The translations under genes and the position numbers were made by a program. The notes under the pieces were generated by a model that made no database searches, was not told where the DNA came from, and saw nothing but the letters and a program-made list of their open reading frames with translations. From positions 806,001-870,000 of the forward strand of contig NZ_VCPC01000001.1 in NCBI RefSeq assembly GCF_005938225.1: a DNA stretch of 64,000 bases, given 5' to 3'. Shown here piece by piece: positions 28,283 to 36,619 of this stretch (position 1 is its first letter; every line of letters starts with the position of its first letter). The stretch comes from Arenibacterium halophilum. GTDB lineage: Bacteria; Pseudomonadota; Alphaproteobacteria; Rhodobacterales; Rhodobacteraceae.

Positions 28283-29125
28283 CTAGTTCATCGCAACAAA
28301 AACACAGCCATCTGAAATCAGCTGTGGCGGTGTCTGGCACAGCCCGCTGGCCAGTTGGAAGGCGGCCAGCACTTTGGGTACGTAATCGCGCGTTTCCGCA
28401 AAGGGCGGCACACCATTGTGGTTGCGGACCGAGCCTTCGCCCGCGTTGTATCCGGCCAGCACCAGGATCGGATCGTTGCCGAATTCGCCCATCAGCCAAT
28501 CCAGGTAACGCACGCCGCCTTTTATGTTTTCCTCGGCGATCATCCGGTCGGCCACGCCAAAGCGTTCGGCGGTTGCGGGCATCAGCTGCATCAACCCGGC
28601 GGCGCCCGCATGGCTGACGGCATCCGCCCGCCCCGCCGATTCCACCGCGATCACCGCCAACACCAGCGCGGGCGACACCCGCGTGCCCACCGTATTGCGC
28701 AGGATCGGTACGCCCTGGCTGCGGGCAATGTCTTGCAACGATTGCAGCCGCGGCACGGCAACCTTGCCTTGCGACCCGATGGCTGTCAGCGCCGGGCCAA
28801 GACGGCCCGGACCCGCGCTGGTCAGCTCGGGCGAGACCTGATCCCAGAACCATGCGTATTTGCCCAGCGGACCGGCGGGCGCTTCGCCCTCGGGCGCCGC
28901 AGGTTGCGGCAAGGGGCGCGCGGCCAGCACGCGGGCCTGTTCGTCTGGGTCGATCTGGACGGTAATGCGGCGATTGGCGGGTTTGGCCCCCGGCAACCCG
29001 GATTTGCCCGGTGGCACGACACGCTTGGCCGAGAACTCGGGGAACGCCGAAGGCGCCTCGGCCCGCGCCAAGGGGGCCCCGGCCAAGGCCAAAGCCACAA
29101 GAGAATAGATCGCGAACCTGCTCAT
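28283..29125 (-). CDS. Periplasmic lytic transglycosylase (SLT domain)
   Basis: A 280-residue exported protein. Start at 29125 (M-S-R-F-A-I-Y-S) gives an 18-21-residue signal peptide ending A-R-A. The C-terminal half is an SLT/goose-lysozyme-type domain: catalytic glutamate in A-V-E-S-A-G-R, then S-H-A-G-A-A-G-L-M-Q-L-M-P-A-T-A and a late N-A-G-E-G-S motif. It cleaves peptidoglycan between MurNAc and GlcNAc. It converges with scoAB and lies upstream of the tad locus on the opposite strand, so it could help the pilus cross the wall; this is inference from position only. Confidence 0.9.
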   Translation of the reverse strand: MSRFAIYSLVALALAGAPLARAEAPSAFPEFSAKRVVPPGKSGLPGAKPANRRITVQIDPDEQARVLAARPLPQPAAPEGEAPAGPLGKYAWFWDQVSPELTSAGPGRLGPALTAIGSQGKVAVPRLQSLQDIARSQGVPILRNTVGTRVSPALVLAVIAVESAGRADAVSHAGAAGLMQLMPATAERFGVADRMIAEENIKGGVRYLDWLMGEFGNDPILVLAGYNAGEGSVRNHNGVPPFAETRDYVPKVLAAFQLASGLCQTPPQLISDGCVFVAMN

Positions 29126-29471
29126 CGCGCTGCCTCTGGTTTTTGTCCTTGATCGGTTGCCTGCCCCTGCTTTGGCCAGAGAAAACCGGTGCAAACGGGA
29201 CGATTTTGCCTGAATTGACGCCTATTTGCATCGTTCAGCCACGCCAGACAGCGCCAAAACGGAAAATTATTAAAGCAAAATCAACAACTTGAATGCAAAC
29301 CACCCCCTATCCGTCGCGGCGCGAAAATTTCCCCGTTTTGGCCCAATTCCTGACATGACCGATGGCGATACACATCCCATCGCGACGTCCACAAGCCTTT
29401 AGAGAGAGCGGCTTGGTCATGGAAGACGCGGAACCAAAACTGACCAATGCGATCCTTTGGAGGGACGAAAC
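29126..29471. promoter_or_regulatory. Upstream region of the tad locus
   Basis: 346 bp between the transglycosylase and the first pilin. It holds an AT-rich stretch with TTAA-N7-TCAAC (29270-29285), one base from the CtrA consensus, and a GCCCAATTC motif at 29341-29349 that recurs upstream of the second pilin, and in related form upstream of cpaB and tadZ. The pilin gene is preceded by GATCCTTTGGAGGGA, shared with the second pilin. No reading frame or RNA gene is evident. Confidence 0.4.
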
Positions 29472-29657
29472 ATGATCAAGTTCTTCAAGAACTTCCGTAA
29501 AGACGAAAATGGTGCTGTGACTGTGGACTGGGTCGTTCTGACCGCAGCTGTCGTTGCTCTGGCCGGCGCGGCCTACACCTCGATCCAGACCGGCGCCACC
29601 AGCCTGACCGAGTCGACCGGCTCGTTCATCGAAGGCAAGAACCCGAGCGGCGAATAA
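29472..29657 (+). CDS. flp: Flp/Fap-type pilin 1
   Basis: A 61-residue prepilin. The leader M-I-K-F-F-K-N-F-R-K-D-E-N-G ends in glycine and is followed by A-V-T-V-D-W and one hydrophobic helix (residues 15-37), the class IVb pilin plan. Cleavage by the prepilin peptidase is expected after G14. The Flp signature is usually G-x4-E-Y; here the +5/+6 pair is D-W. Strong RBS TTGGAGGG. Nearly identical to the second pilin. Confidence 0.9.
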   Translation: MIKFFKNFRKDENGAVTVDWVVLTAAVVALAGAAYTSIQTGATSLTESTGSFIEGKNPSGE

Positions 29658-29915
29658 TCCTCGCCACGGGACTTCCCGAATTCAAAGGCCGCGTCAGGAA
29701 ACTGGCGCGGCTTTTCGGCTTATTGGTGCCTACGCCGCCCGCTGGCCGCCAAATAAACAGAAAAAACGTCAAATCCCGCCCAATTCATGCCCCATTCCGG
29801 CGGCTAAATCATTCCACGCCACGCCGAATGGGCCTGAGGAAGAACAGGACCGACCCAGAGAGAGACGGCGCAGGGCCTGACCAAGTTTACGAGAGATCCT
29901 TTGGAGGGATGTACC

Positions 29916-30101
29916 ATGATCAAGTTTTTCAAGAACTTCCGCAAAGACGAAAACGGCGCAGTCACGGTTGACTGGGTTGTGCTAACCGCGGCCGTTGTGG
30001 CCCTGGCCGGTGCCGCCTATTCGTCGATCCAGTCGGGCGCAACCAGCCTGACCGAGTCGACCGGATCGTTCATCGAAGGCAAGAACCCGAGCGGCGAATA
30101 A
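29916..30101 (+). CDS. flp: Flp/Fap-type pilin 2
   Basis: A 61-residue prepilin differing from the first only at two residues (T/S and T/S in the Y-T-S-I-Q-T segment, here Y-S-S-I-Q-S) although the coding DNA has diverged at many third positions. Same leader, same G/A-V-T-V-D-W cleavage region, same C-terminal tail K-N-P-S-G-E. Its own RBS and a 5' region with the GCCCAATTC motif (29777-29785) suggest separate expression. Protein conservation with synonymous drift indicates purifying selection on both copies. Confidence 0.9.
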   Translation: MIKFFKNFRKDENGAVTVDWVVLTAAVVALAGAAYSSIQSGATSLTESTGSFIEGKNPSGE

Positions 30102-30198
30102 GCCGCCCGCCTTGCCGGAAATTCAGGGGGCCGTGTCTTAAACTCAAGGCATGGCCCCTTATTTCCAGCTCACCTGCATTCAACCCTGAGAGGTTACC

Positions 30199-30381
30199 AT
30201 GCTCAAGAAGTTCACAAGCTTTAGTCGGGATGAGGAAGGCGCCGTCACAGTCGACTGGGTGGTTCTTACCGCCGCCGTCGTGGCCCTGGCCGGTGCTGCC
30301 TATACCTCGATCCAGACCGCGTCAGGGGGCGTTGGGACCGGTGTGGGGAACTATCTGACCTCAGTCGAGGTGGGCGAGTGA
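30199..30381 (+). CDS. flp: Flp/Fap-type pilin 3 (divergent tail)
   Basis: A 60-residue prepilin with leader M-L-K-K-F-T-S-F-S-R-D-E-E-G and the same A-V-T-V-D-W hydrophobic core as the two upstream copies, but a different C-terminus (glycine- and valine-rich, ending E-V-G-E). It follows 97 bp after pilin 2 behind GAGAGGTTACC. Possibly a minor or tip-variant pilin. Confidence 0.88.
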   Translation: MLKKFTSFSRDEEGAVTVDWVVLTAAVVALAGAAYTSIQTASGGVGTGVGNYLTSVEVGE

Positions 30382-30546
30382 TCGCCCCATAAACAAAACG
30401 GGATAATCCGCAGTATTTAACACGCGCGGGTCATCCCAATTTCGCTTTTTGGCCATATTGGCCTGCCAACATCCCCCTCAGACATTCATGAAGCCCGCTG
30501 CGGCTGGGCCTTGTCCTGAAGGGACAATCGAACGAGGGGTAAGAAC

Positions 30547-31404
30547 ATGCGCGCAGTTTTCGGATTGGTCCTGATCGTCGGGGTGGCCCTTGCGGGGGGC
30601 GCCGTGATGATGGCCAAGAACTATATCGCCGCCTATCAGACCGAACTGGCCCGCGAACGCCAGGCCCGCGCCGCGGTGGTGCCGACGGTCGATGTATTCG
30701 TTGCGACTCGCGCCCTGCGCTATGGCGAATCCCTGACGGAAGATGCCGTGCGCGCCGTAAAATGGCCCCAGAACGCCATTCCCGAAGGCGCGTTTACCGA
30801 TCGCGCCGCCCTGTTCCCGCCTGAGCTGACCGATCGTCGCTATATCCTGCGCTCGATGGAAAAGGACGAGGCGATCATGGCGATGAAGGTGACCGCGCCG
30901 GGCGAAGACGCGGGCATCACCTCGCGGCTGGAGCGCGGAATGCGCGCCTTTGCCATCCGCGTTGACGTGTCGTCGGGCGTGTCGGGGTTCCTGCGCCCGG
31001 GTGACCGGGTAGACGTCTACTGGACGGGGTCTCTGCGCGGTACCGGCGCCGGATCGAATGGTGATGTGACCCGCCTGATCCAGGCCAACATCAAGCTGAT
31101 CGCCATCGACCAAAGCGCAAGCGAGGACATCGACAGCGGCACCATCGCCCGCACCGTCACCGTCTCGGCCCGCCCCGAAGAGGTGGCCGCCCTGGCCCAG
31201 GCACAAAGCACCGGCCGCCTGTCGCTGTCGCTGGTCGGGGCCGAGGACGACACAATCGCCAGCGCGGTCGAGGTCGATCAACGCTCGCTTCTGGGTCTTG
31301 GTGCGATCGAAGCCGCGCCCGAGAAGGTGGAAGAACGGGTTTGCACCATCCGCACGCGCCGCGGCGCCGAAGTGGTCGAAATTCCGATCCCCTGCACCAA
31401 CTGA
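30547..31404 (+). CDS. cpaB: Flp pilus assembly protein CpaB/RcpC
   Basis: A 285-residue protein with one N-terminal membrane helix (residues 3-22) and a periplasmic SAF-type domain (T-R-A-L-R-Y-G-E-S-L-T near residue 54), then an RcpC/CpaB beta domain with G-F-L-R-P-G-D-R-V-D-V-Y-W. In the tad system it helps assemble and gate the outer-membrane secretin. RBS GAGGGG. It follows the pilins and precedes the secretin, the usual order. Confidence 0.93.
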   Translation: MRAVFGLVLIVGVALAGGAVMMAKNYIAAYQTELARERQARAAVVPTVDVFVATRALRYGESLTEDAVRAVKWPQNAIPEGAFTDRAALFPPELTDRRYILRSMEKDEAIMAMKVTAPGEDAGITSRLERGMRAFAIRVDVSSGVSGFLRPGDRVDVYWTGSLRGTGAGSNGDVTRLIQANIKLIAIDQSASEDIDSGTIARTVTVSARPEEVAALAQAQSTGRLSLSLVGAEDDTIASAVEVDQRSLLGLGAIEAAPEKVEERVCTIRTRRGAEVVEIPIPCTN

Positions 31405-31430
31405 GCCGAAATTATCGCAAAACTGCACAT

Positions 31431-31461
31431 GGCGCGGTTCGGGACATCCCCGGGCCGCGCC
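31431..31461 (+). promoter_or_regulatory. Stem-loop between cpaB and cpaC
   Basis: A 7-bp perfect stem GGCGCGG/CCGCGCC (31431-31437 and 31455-31461) with an inner GGG/CCC pairing, 27 bases after the cpaB stop. No T-run. It may be a terminator/attenuator or processing site separating cpaB from the secretin gene. A DnaA-box-like TTATCCACA follows at 31475-31483. Confidence 0.4.
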
Positions 31462-31599
31462 AAGTTGTTGCCGGTTATCCACATAAGGAACGCAAGAAAA
31501 CCCTTTGATTATTGCATGAAATCGCTTTCTCGCGCACAGTAACAACCAGAACGGGCAAAAAAGACCCGAAACAGAGGCGTGATCGGAGAGGCAGGTCAC

Positions 31600-33021
31600 A
31601 TGACATTCAAGGACTTTTGCAAGACAGCCCTGTTGGGGCTTGCTCTGGCCGTATCGCCTATTGTGGGTGCTGCGCAGGCCGAGACATTGACCATCGTCAA
31701 ACGGGGCACGGCTGCAACGCTGAACGTTCCGATGAACCGGGCGATTGTTGTTGAAAGCGACGAACCCTTTGCCGAACTCAGCATCGCAAATCCGGGTATC
31801 GCCGATATTTCTTCACTTTCGGACCGTACGATTTATGTTCTCGGTAAATCGCCGGGGTTGACCACGCTGACCCTGCTGGATGCAACCGGGCGGCTGATCA
31901 CCAACGTCGACGTGCGCGTCGCGGCCGATGTCAGCGAGTTCAAGGAACGGCTGCGCCAGATTCTTCCGGGCGAAAAGATCGAGGTCCGCACCGCCAATGA
32001 CGGCATCGTGCTGTCGGGCGTCGTTTCTTCCAGCCAGCGGCTGCAACGCGCGCTGGACCTGGCAGAACGCTATGCCCCCGAACGCGTGTCCAACCTGATG
32101 AGTGTCGGCGGCGTGCAGCAGGTGATGCTGAAAGTGCGATTTGCCGAGATGCAGCGCACCGTGTCGAAATCGCTCAGCTCATCTCTGGCGATGAATGGGG
32201 CCGTTTTCGGCAACAATGCCGGGCTGAATGCGGGCACCGGCACGCTGAACAACTCGGGTGCGGTCACCAACACGCTGGGTGGCAACATCCCGGCCGTAAA
32301 CGACAACTCTGGCGCGGTCCTGTTCGGGTTCAACGCCGGGTCGGTGCAGGTGGGCCTGCTGCTTGAGGCGCTGGAGCAGAAAGGTGTCGTGCGCACACTG
32401 GCCGAGCCGAACCTGACCGCCCTCTCGGGGCAAGAAGCCAAGTTTCTGGCCGGTGGCGAATACCCGATCCCGGTCGCACAGGACAACGGCGCAATCTCGG
32501 TTCAATTCAAACCCTTCGGGATCGAGCTGAACTTTGTGCCTCGCGTCGTCGACAAGGACGTGATCAATCTTGAACTGCTGGCTGCCGTATCGGCGGTTGA
32601 CCCGACCAACGGCGTGAACTTCAACGGCTTCGAGATTGATGCCTTCACGCGTCGCGAAACCTCGACCACGGTTGAAATGCGCGACGGCGAAAGCTTTGCC
32701 ATTGCCGGCCTGATTCAGGATGATTTCCTGGACAACGTGGGCCAGCTGCCCTGGATCGGCGATGTGCCGGTGATCGGCGCGCTGTTCCGCAGCTCCAGCT
32801 ATCGGCGGCAGCAGACCGAGCTGGTGATCATCATCAGCGCCCATCTTGTCACCCCCACCCGGGGCGAGGCCTTTGCCCTGCCCACCGACCGGGTGAAACC
32901 CCCAAGCGAGAAGGACCTGTTCCTGTTCGGACAAACCGCACAAACACGCCGTGCCAAAGGTGCCGTGGGCGAAGTGGCCAAGCAGGATTTCAGCGGGTCT
33001 TATGGTTATGTCCTGGACTGA
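31600..33021 (+). CDS. cpaC: Tad secretin CpaC/RcpA
   Basis: A 473-residue outer-membrane secretin. Signal peptide residues 1-27 (ends A-Q-A), then a pilus-formation N-terminal domain (BON-like) with I-Y-V-L-G-K-S-P-G-L-T-T-L, and the secretin core with V-R-T-L-A-E-P-N-L-T-A-L-S-G-Q-E-A-x-F-L-A-G-G-E-Y-P-I-P and a C-terminal V-P-V-I-G-A-L-F-R-S motif. It forms the ring through which the Flp pilus leaves. The start at 31600 gives the signal peptide; the frame extends seven codons upstream. Confidence 0.95.
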   Translation: MTFKDFCKTALLGLALAVSPIVGAAQAETLTIVKRGTAATLNVPMNRAIVVESDEPFAELSIANPGIADISSLSDRTIYVLGKSPGLTTLTLLDATGRLITNVDVRVAADVSEFKERLRQILPGEKIEVRTANDGIVLSGVVSSSQRLQRALDLAERYAPERVSNLMSVGGVQQVMLKVRFAEMQRTVSKSLSSSLAMNGAVFGNNAGLNAGTGTLNNSGAVTNTLGGNIPAVNDNSGAVLFGFNAGSVQVGLLLEALEQKGVVRTLAEPNLTALSGQEAKFLAGGEYPIPVAQDNGAISVQFKPFGIELNFVPRVVDKDVINLELLAAVSAVDPTNGVNFNGFEIDAFTRRETSTTVEMRDGESFAIAGLIQDDFLDNVGQLPWIGDVPVIGALFRSSSYRRQQTELVIIISAHLVTPTRGEAFALPTDRVKPPSEKDLFLFGQTAQTRRAKGAVGEVAKQDFSGSYGYVLD

Positions 33022-33037
33022 GCGGAGGGAAAGGCAC

Positions 33038-33670
33038 ATGCACAAGATCGTTTCCATCGGGGTTCTGGCCCTGGCCCTGACAGCCTGTGACCGCGAAGCG
33101 GGCCACGAGCTGGACATGAAGACCTTCGGCAATGCCAACAACAACAACCAGTTGGTGATGCGGGGCGAGCTGGACTATGCCATCAGCCTTGGCACGCGGT
33201 TCGCGGCCGAAGTGCCTTCGACTGTGAACTTTGCCTTCGACAGCGCGGTTCTGGATGCCGGTGCACGCGCCGCGCTGGATCAGCAGGCGAACTGGATTCG
33301 GCAATTCCCCGAGGTCCGGTTCCGCGTCTACGGCCACACCGACAAGGTGGGCAGCAGCGGCTATAACCGCAGCCTGGGCCAACGGCGTGCCAATGCGGTT
33401 GTCGCCTACCTGTCGCAGCGTGGCATCAGCCGCTCGCGGCTCGAGGCGCTGGTGTCCTATGGCGAAACCCGCCCCCTGATCGACACCCCCAACCGCGAGC
33501 GTCAGAACCGGCGCACGGTGACCGAGGTCTCGGGATTTGTCAGCCGTCATCCCACGGTTCTGGATGGTAAATACGCCCAGATCATCTATCGCGACTACGT
33601 GCAAAGCGCGGTTGTTCCGACCACACGCACCGGCCGTCAGGGCTCGGGCGGGTTCGTCCAACAACAATAA
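33038..33670 (+). CDS. OmpA-family lipoprotein of the tad locus (CpaD position)
   Basis: A 210-residue lipoprotein. The signal ends in a lipobox L-A-L-T-A-C with the lipidated cysteine at residue 17. Residues about 65-170 form an OmpA-C peptidoglycan-binding domain: N-F-A-F-D-S near residue 66, V-Y-G-H-T-D-x-V-G-S near residue 102, and Q-R-R-A-N-A-V-V-A-Y-L. It replaces the CpaD/RcpB lipoprotein found here in other tad loci and may anchor the secretin to the wall. RBS GGAGGGAAAGG supports the 33038 start. Confidence 0.88.
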   Translation: MHKIVSIGVLALALTACDREAGHELDMKTFGNANNNNQLVMRGELDYAISLGTRFAAEVPSTVNFAFDSAVLDAGARAALDQQANWIRQFPEVRFRVYGHTDKVGSSGYNRSLGQRRANAVVAYLSQRGISRSRLEALVSYGETRPLIDTPNRERQNRRTVTEVSGFVSRHPTVLDGKYAQIIYRDYVQSAVVPTTRTGRQGSGGFVQQQ

Positions 33671-33674
33671 CGGT

Positions 33675-33697
33675 CTGGGCGACGGATCGTCGCCCAG
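33675..33697 (+). terminator. Stem-loop between the OmpA lipoprotein gene and tadZ
   Basis: A perfect 9-bp inverted repeat CTGGGCGAC/GTCGCCCAG with a five-base spacer, starting four bases after the lipoprotein stop. No T-run follows. It is followed by tandem ATTGGGC (33707, 33716) and ATTGCCC (33729, 33738) repeats, so the gap may end one transcript and start another. Confidence 0.45.
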
Positions 33698-33868
33698 TAC
33701 CCTACAATTGGGCTGATTGGGCCTAATTATTGCCCACATTGCCCGCCACCTTGTCCTCGATAGGCGACGTGCGACTCGCAAGAGCGCGCGGGGGCCTGGC
33801 AGACGGATACAGGAACGGTCGGGACAAGACCCAGCAATCCGCCAGCCAAGCCTCGAAACCAGAGGATT

Positions 33869-35113
33869 ATGGCAATGAGCAGCGGAATGCCGCAACCAGA
33901 AACCAACCCGATCATCGCGTGCACCGTCAGCCGCGACGTCCAGAATTTCGATCTTCTGATCGAAGACATGGAAGCCGCGCTTGGCGAAAGCTGGGGCGAT
34001 CTGGGGTTCGCGGAAACGCTGGCATTCTTTGGCCAGCCAGAGGCGCAATCGCTTGAATTCATTGCCTTAGCGCTGGACGGAGAGGACGAGGAAAACATCG
34101 TTCTGATGAGCGAAATCATCGCTCAGGCCAAATCGCGCGGCATCGGTGTGATCCTGATCGCCGAAGACGTGACGCCGGCCTCGCTGCACCAGTTGCTGCG
34201 CAAGGGTGCCGATGAATTTGTCCCCTACCCCCTGCCCGAACGCGAACTGCAATCTGCCATAGAACGGCTGCGTCAAACGCCCGCACAGGCAGGCGTCGGC
34301 AACCATGCCACGCCGACGCTGCAATCGGGCGCTCAGAAAGAAGGCGCACTGCTTGTTGTGCACGGGCTGGCCGGGGGCTGCGGATCGACGACAATGGCGG
34401 TGAACCTTGCGTGGGAACTGGCCAATGTCACCAAGACCGATGCGCCCACCGTTTGCCTGCTGGATCTCGATCTCCAATACGGCGCCGTGTCGACCTATCT
34501 TGACCTGCCCCGCCGCGAAGCCGTGTTCGAGATGTTGCAGGACACAGAAAGCCTTGACGAAGAGGTGTTCGGCCAGGCGCTTGTCAGTTTCGAAGACAAG
34601 CTGCAGGTGCTGACCGCCCCTGCCGATATGGTGCCGCTGGATCTGATCACCCCCGAAGATATCCAGCGGGTGATCGACATGGCGCGCGCCCATTTCGATT
34701 ATGTTGTGGTCGATATGCCTTCGACGCTGGTTCTGTGGTCGGAAACCGTGTTGCAGGCCGCGCATGTTTACTTTGCCATGATCGAGTTGGACATGCGTTC
34801 GGCCCAGAATGCCCTGCGGCTGAAACGGGCGCTGCAATCCGAGGATCTGCCGTTCAACAAGCTGCGGTTCGCCCTGAATCGCGCGCCGAAATTCACCGAT
34901 CTGTCAGGCAAAAGCCGTGTGAAGCGCATGGCCGAAAGCCTTGGAATCTCTATTGATCTTCAGCTTCCCGATGGGGGCAAGCAGGTTGTGCAAAGCTGCG
35001 ACCACGGCCAGCCCCTTGCGTCTTCGGGGGCGAAAAATCCGCTGCGCAAGGAAATTGCAAAGCTGGCCACCTCCCTGCACGAACTCGGCCAGGGCGACGC
35101 GCAAGCCGCTTAA
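33869..35113 (+). CDS. cpaE: Tad pilus localisation/assembly protein TadZ/CpaE
   Basis: A 414-residue cytoplasmic protein. An N-terminal atypical receiver-like domain (residues about 15-140) is followed by a ParA/MinD-type ATPase fold with G-L-A-G-G-C-G-S-T-T at about residue 169, L-L-D-L-D-L-Q-Y-G near residue 197 and V-V-V-D-M-P-S near residue 280. The P-loop lacks the usual lysine before S/T, as in other TadZ proteins. It places the pilus machinery at the pole or a membrane focus. ATGs at 33869 and 33875 are both possible; the second sits better behind AGAGG. Confidence 0.9.
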   Translation: MAMSSGMPQPETNPIIACTVSRDVQNFDLLIEDMEAALGESWGDLGFAETLAFFGQPEAQSLEFIALALDGEDEENIVLMSEIIAQAKSRGIGVILIAEDVTPASLHQLLRKGADEFVPYPLPERELQSAIERLRQTPAQAGVGNHATPTLQSGAQKEGALLVVHGLAGGCGSTTMAVNLAWELANVTKTDAPTVCLLDLDLQYGAVSTYLDLPRREAVFEMLQDTESLDEEVFGQALVSFEDKLQVLTAPADMVPLDLITPEDIQRVIDMARAHFDYVVVDMPSTLVLWSETVLQAAHVYFAMIELDMRSAQNALRLKRALQSEDLPFNKLRFALNRAPKFTDLSGKSRVKRMAESLGISIDLQLPDGGKQVVQSCDHGQPLASSGAKNPLRKEIAKLATSLHELGQGDAQAA

Positions 35114-35134
35114 TCATTCAAGGCATGTCATCCC

Positions 35135-36619
35135 ATGTTCTCTAAGTACAAGAAGCCCGGCCCCAAGGCCCCCGCCGCCGCCGCACCGGCAGCCAATACC
35201 GCGCCGAAGCCGAAAGAGGTGCACGCCGCCCCTCAGGCTGCCCCCACGCCGACGCCCGCACCGACACCCGCGCCCTCGATGCGTCGCAAGGTGGAGCAGG
35301 TGCCTGCGGACACCGCAGCAGGCGACAAGGAACGCAAGCGCAAGGAGCGGATGGGCGAGATCAAGATCGAGATGCATCGTGCGCTTCTTGACAACCTGAA
35401 CCTTGCCGCGCTGGAACACGCCACCGAGAAAGAGCTGCGCAACGAGATTGCGACAATCGCGGGCGAGTTGCTGGACGAACGCGGGATCGTGCTGAACCGC
35501 GAAGACCGCCAGACGCTGAACAAGGAACTTTATGACGAAGTCACGGGCCTTGGCCCGCTGGAAACGCTGCTGCAGGATGACACGGTCAGCGATATTCTGG
35601 TGAACGGCCCGCAGCAGGTGTTCGTGGAACGCGGCGGCAAGTTGCAACTGTCGGACGTGACCTTCAAAGATGAACGCCACCTGTTGCGCATCATCGACAA
35701 GATCGTGTCGGCCGTGGGCAGGCGCGTCGATGAAAGCAACCCCTACGTCGACGCCCGCCTTGCCGATGGCTCGCGATTCAACGCGATGGTGCCTCCGATT
35801 GCGGTGGATGGTTCGCTGGTGTCGATCCGGAAATTCAAGAAGGACAAACTCCAGATCGACGATCTGGTGAACTTCGGCGCGTTTACCGAGGAAATGGCCG
35901 CCTATCTGCAGGCCGCCGTGGCAACCCGACTGAACATCATCGTGTCGGGCGGCACGGGTTCGGGGAAAACCACGACCCTGAACGCTCTGTCGTCTTTCAT
36001 CGACAACTCGGAGCGGATCCTGACGATCGAGGATACCGCCGAACTTCAGCTGCAACAGACCCATGTGGGCCGGATGGAAAGCCGCCCCCCGAACGTGGAA
36101 GGCAAGGGCGAGGTTTCCCCCCGAGACTGTTTGAAAAACGCCCTGCGGATGCGTCCTGACCGGATCATCGTGGGGGAAACGCGTGGCGAGGAAGTGATCG
36201 ACATGTTGCAGGCCATGAACACCGGCCACGACGGATCTATGACCACGATCCACGCCAACAACCCGCGCGATGGTGTGTCGCGTCTGGAAAACATGATTGC
36301 GATGGCCGGGATCGAGATGCCGCTGAAGGCGATGCGCTCGCAGATTTCATCGGCCGTGAACCTGATCGTGCAGGCCAGCCGCCTGCAAGACGGCTCGCGC
36401 CGTATGACCTCGATCACTGAGGTGACGGGGATGGAGGGCGACGTTATTTCCATGCAGGAAATCTTCAAGTTCCAGCGCGTCGGCCTGACCCCGGACAACA
36501 AGATCATCGGTCATTTTACCGCCACCGGCGTGCGCAGCCACTATTCCGAACGCTTCCGCATGTGGGGCTATGACCTGCCCGCCTCGATCTATGAACCCAC
36601 CGTGATGGAGTCACGCTGA
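35135..36619 (+). CDS. cpaF: Tad pilus assembly ATPase CpaF/TadA
   Basis: A 494-residue hexameric secretion ATPase. The first 60 residues are alanine/proline-rich and disordered; then come an N-terminal helical domain and the ATPase domain with Walker [10 protein letters not shown] near residue 271, Asp box and Walker B region ([14 protein letters not shown]), and the [11 protein letters not shown] motif. It powers Flp pilus extension, and retraction in TadA-type bifunctional enzymes. Its stop overlaps the tadB start (TGATG). Confidence 0.96.
   Translation: MFSKYKKPGPKAPAAAAPAANTAPKPKEVHAAPQAAPTPTPAPTPAPSMRRKVEQVPADTAAGDKERKRKERMGEIKIEMHRALLDNLNLAALEHATEKELRNEIATIAGELLDERGIVLNREDRQTLNKELYDEVTGLGPLETLLQDDTVSDILVNGPQQVFVERGGKLQLSDVTFKDERHLLRIIDKIVSAVGRRVDESNPYVDARLADGSRFNAMVPPIAVDGSLVSIRKFKKDKLQIDDLVNFGAFTEEMAAYLQAAVATRLNIIVSGGTGSGKTTTLNALSSFIDNSERILTIEDTAELQLQQTHVGRMESRPPNVEGKGEVSPRDCLKNALRMRPDRIIVGETRGEEVIDMLQAMNTGHDGSMTTIHANNPRDGVSRLENMIAMAGIEMPLKAMRSQISSAVNLIVQASRLQDGSRRMTSITEVTGMEGDVISMQEIFKFQRVGLTPDNKIIGHFTATGVRSHYSERFRMWGYDLPASIYEPTVMESR

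Noticed and set aside
29320-29360. Possible sigma54 promoter before the first pilin
   Set aside because: A TTGGC-like -24 is present but no GC pair at the -12 position with correct spacing.
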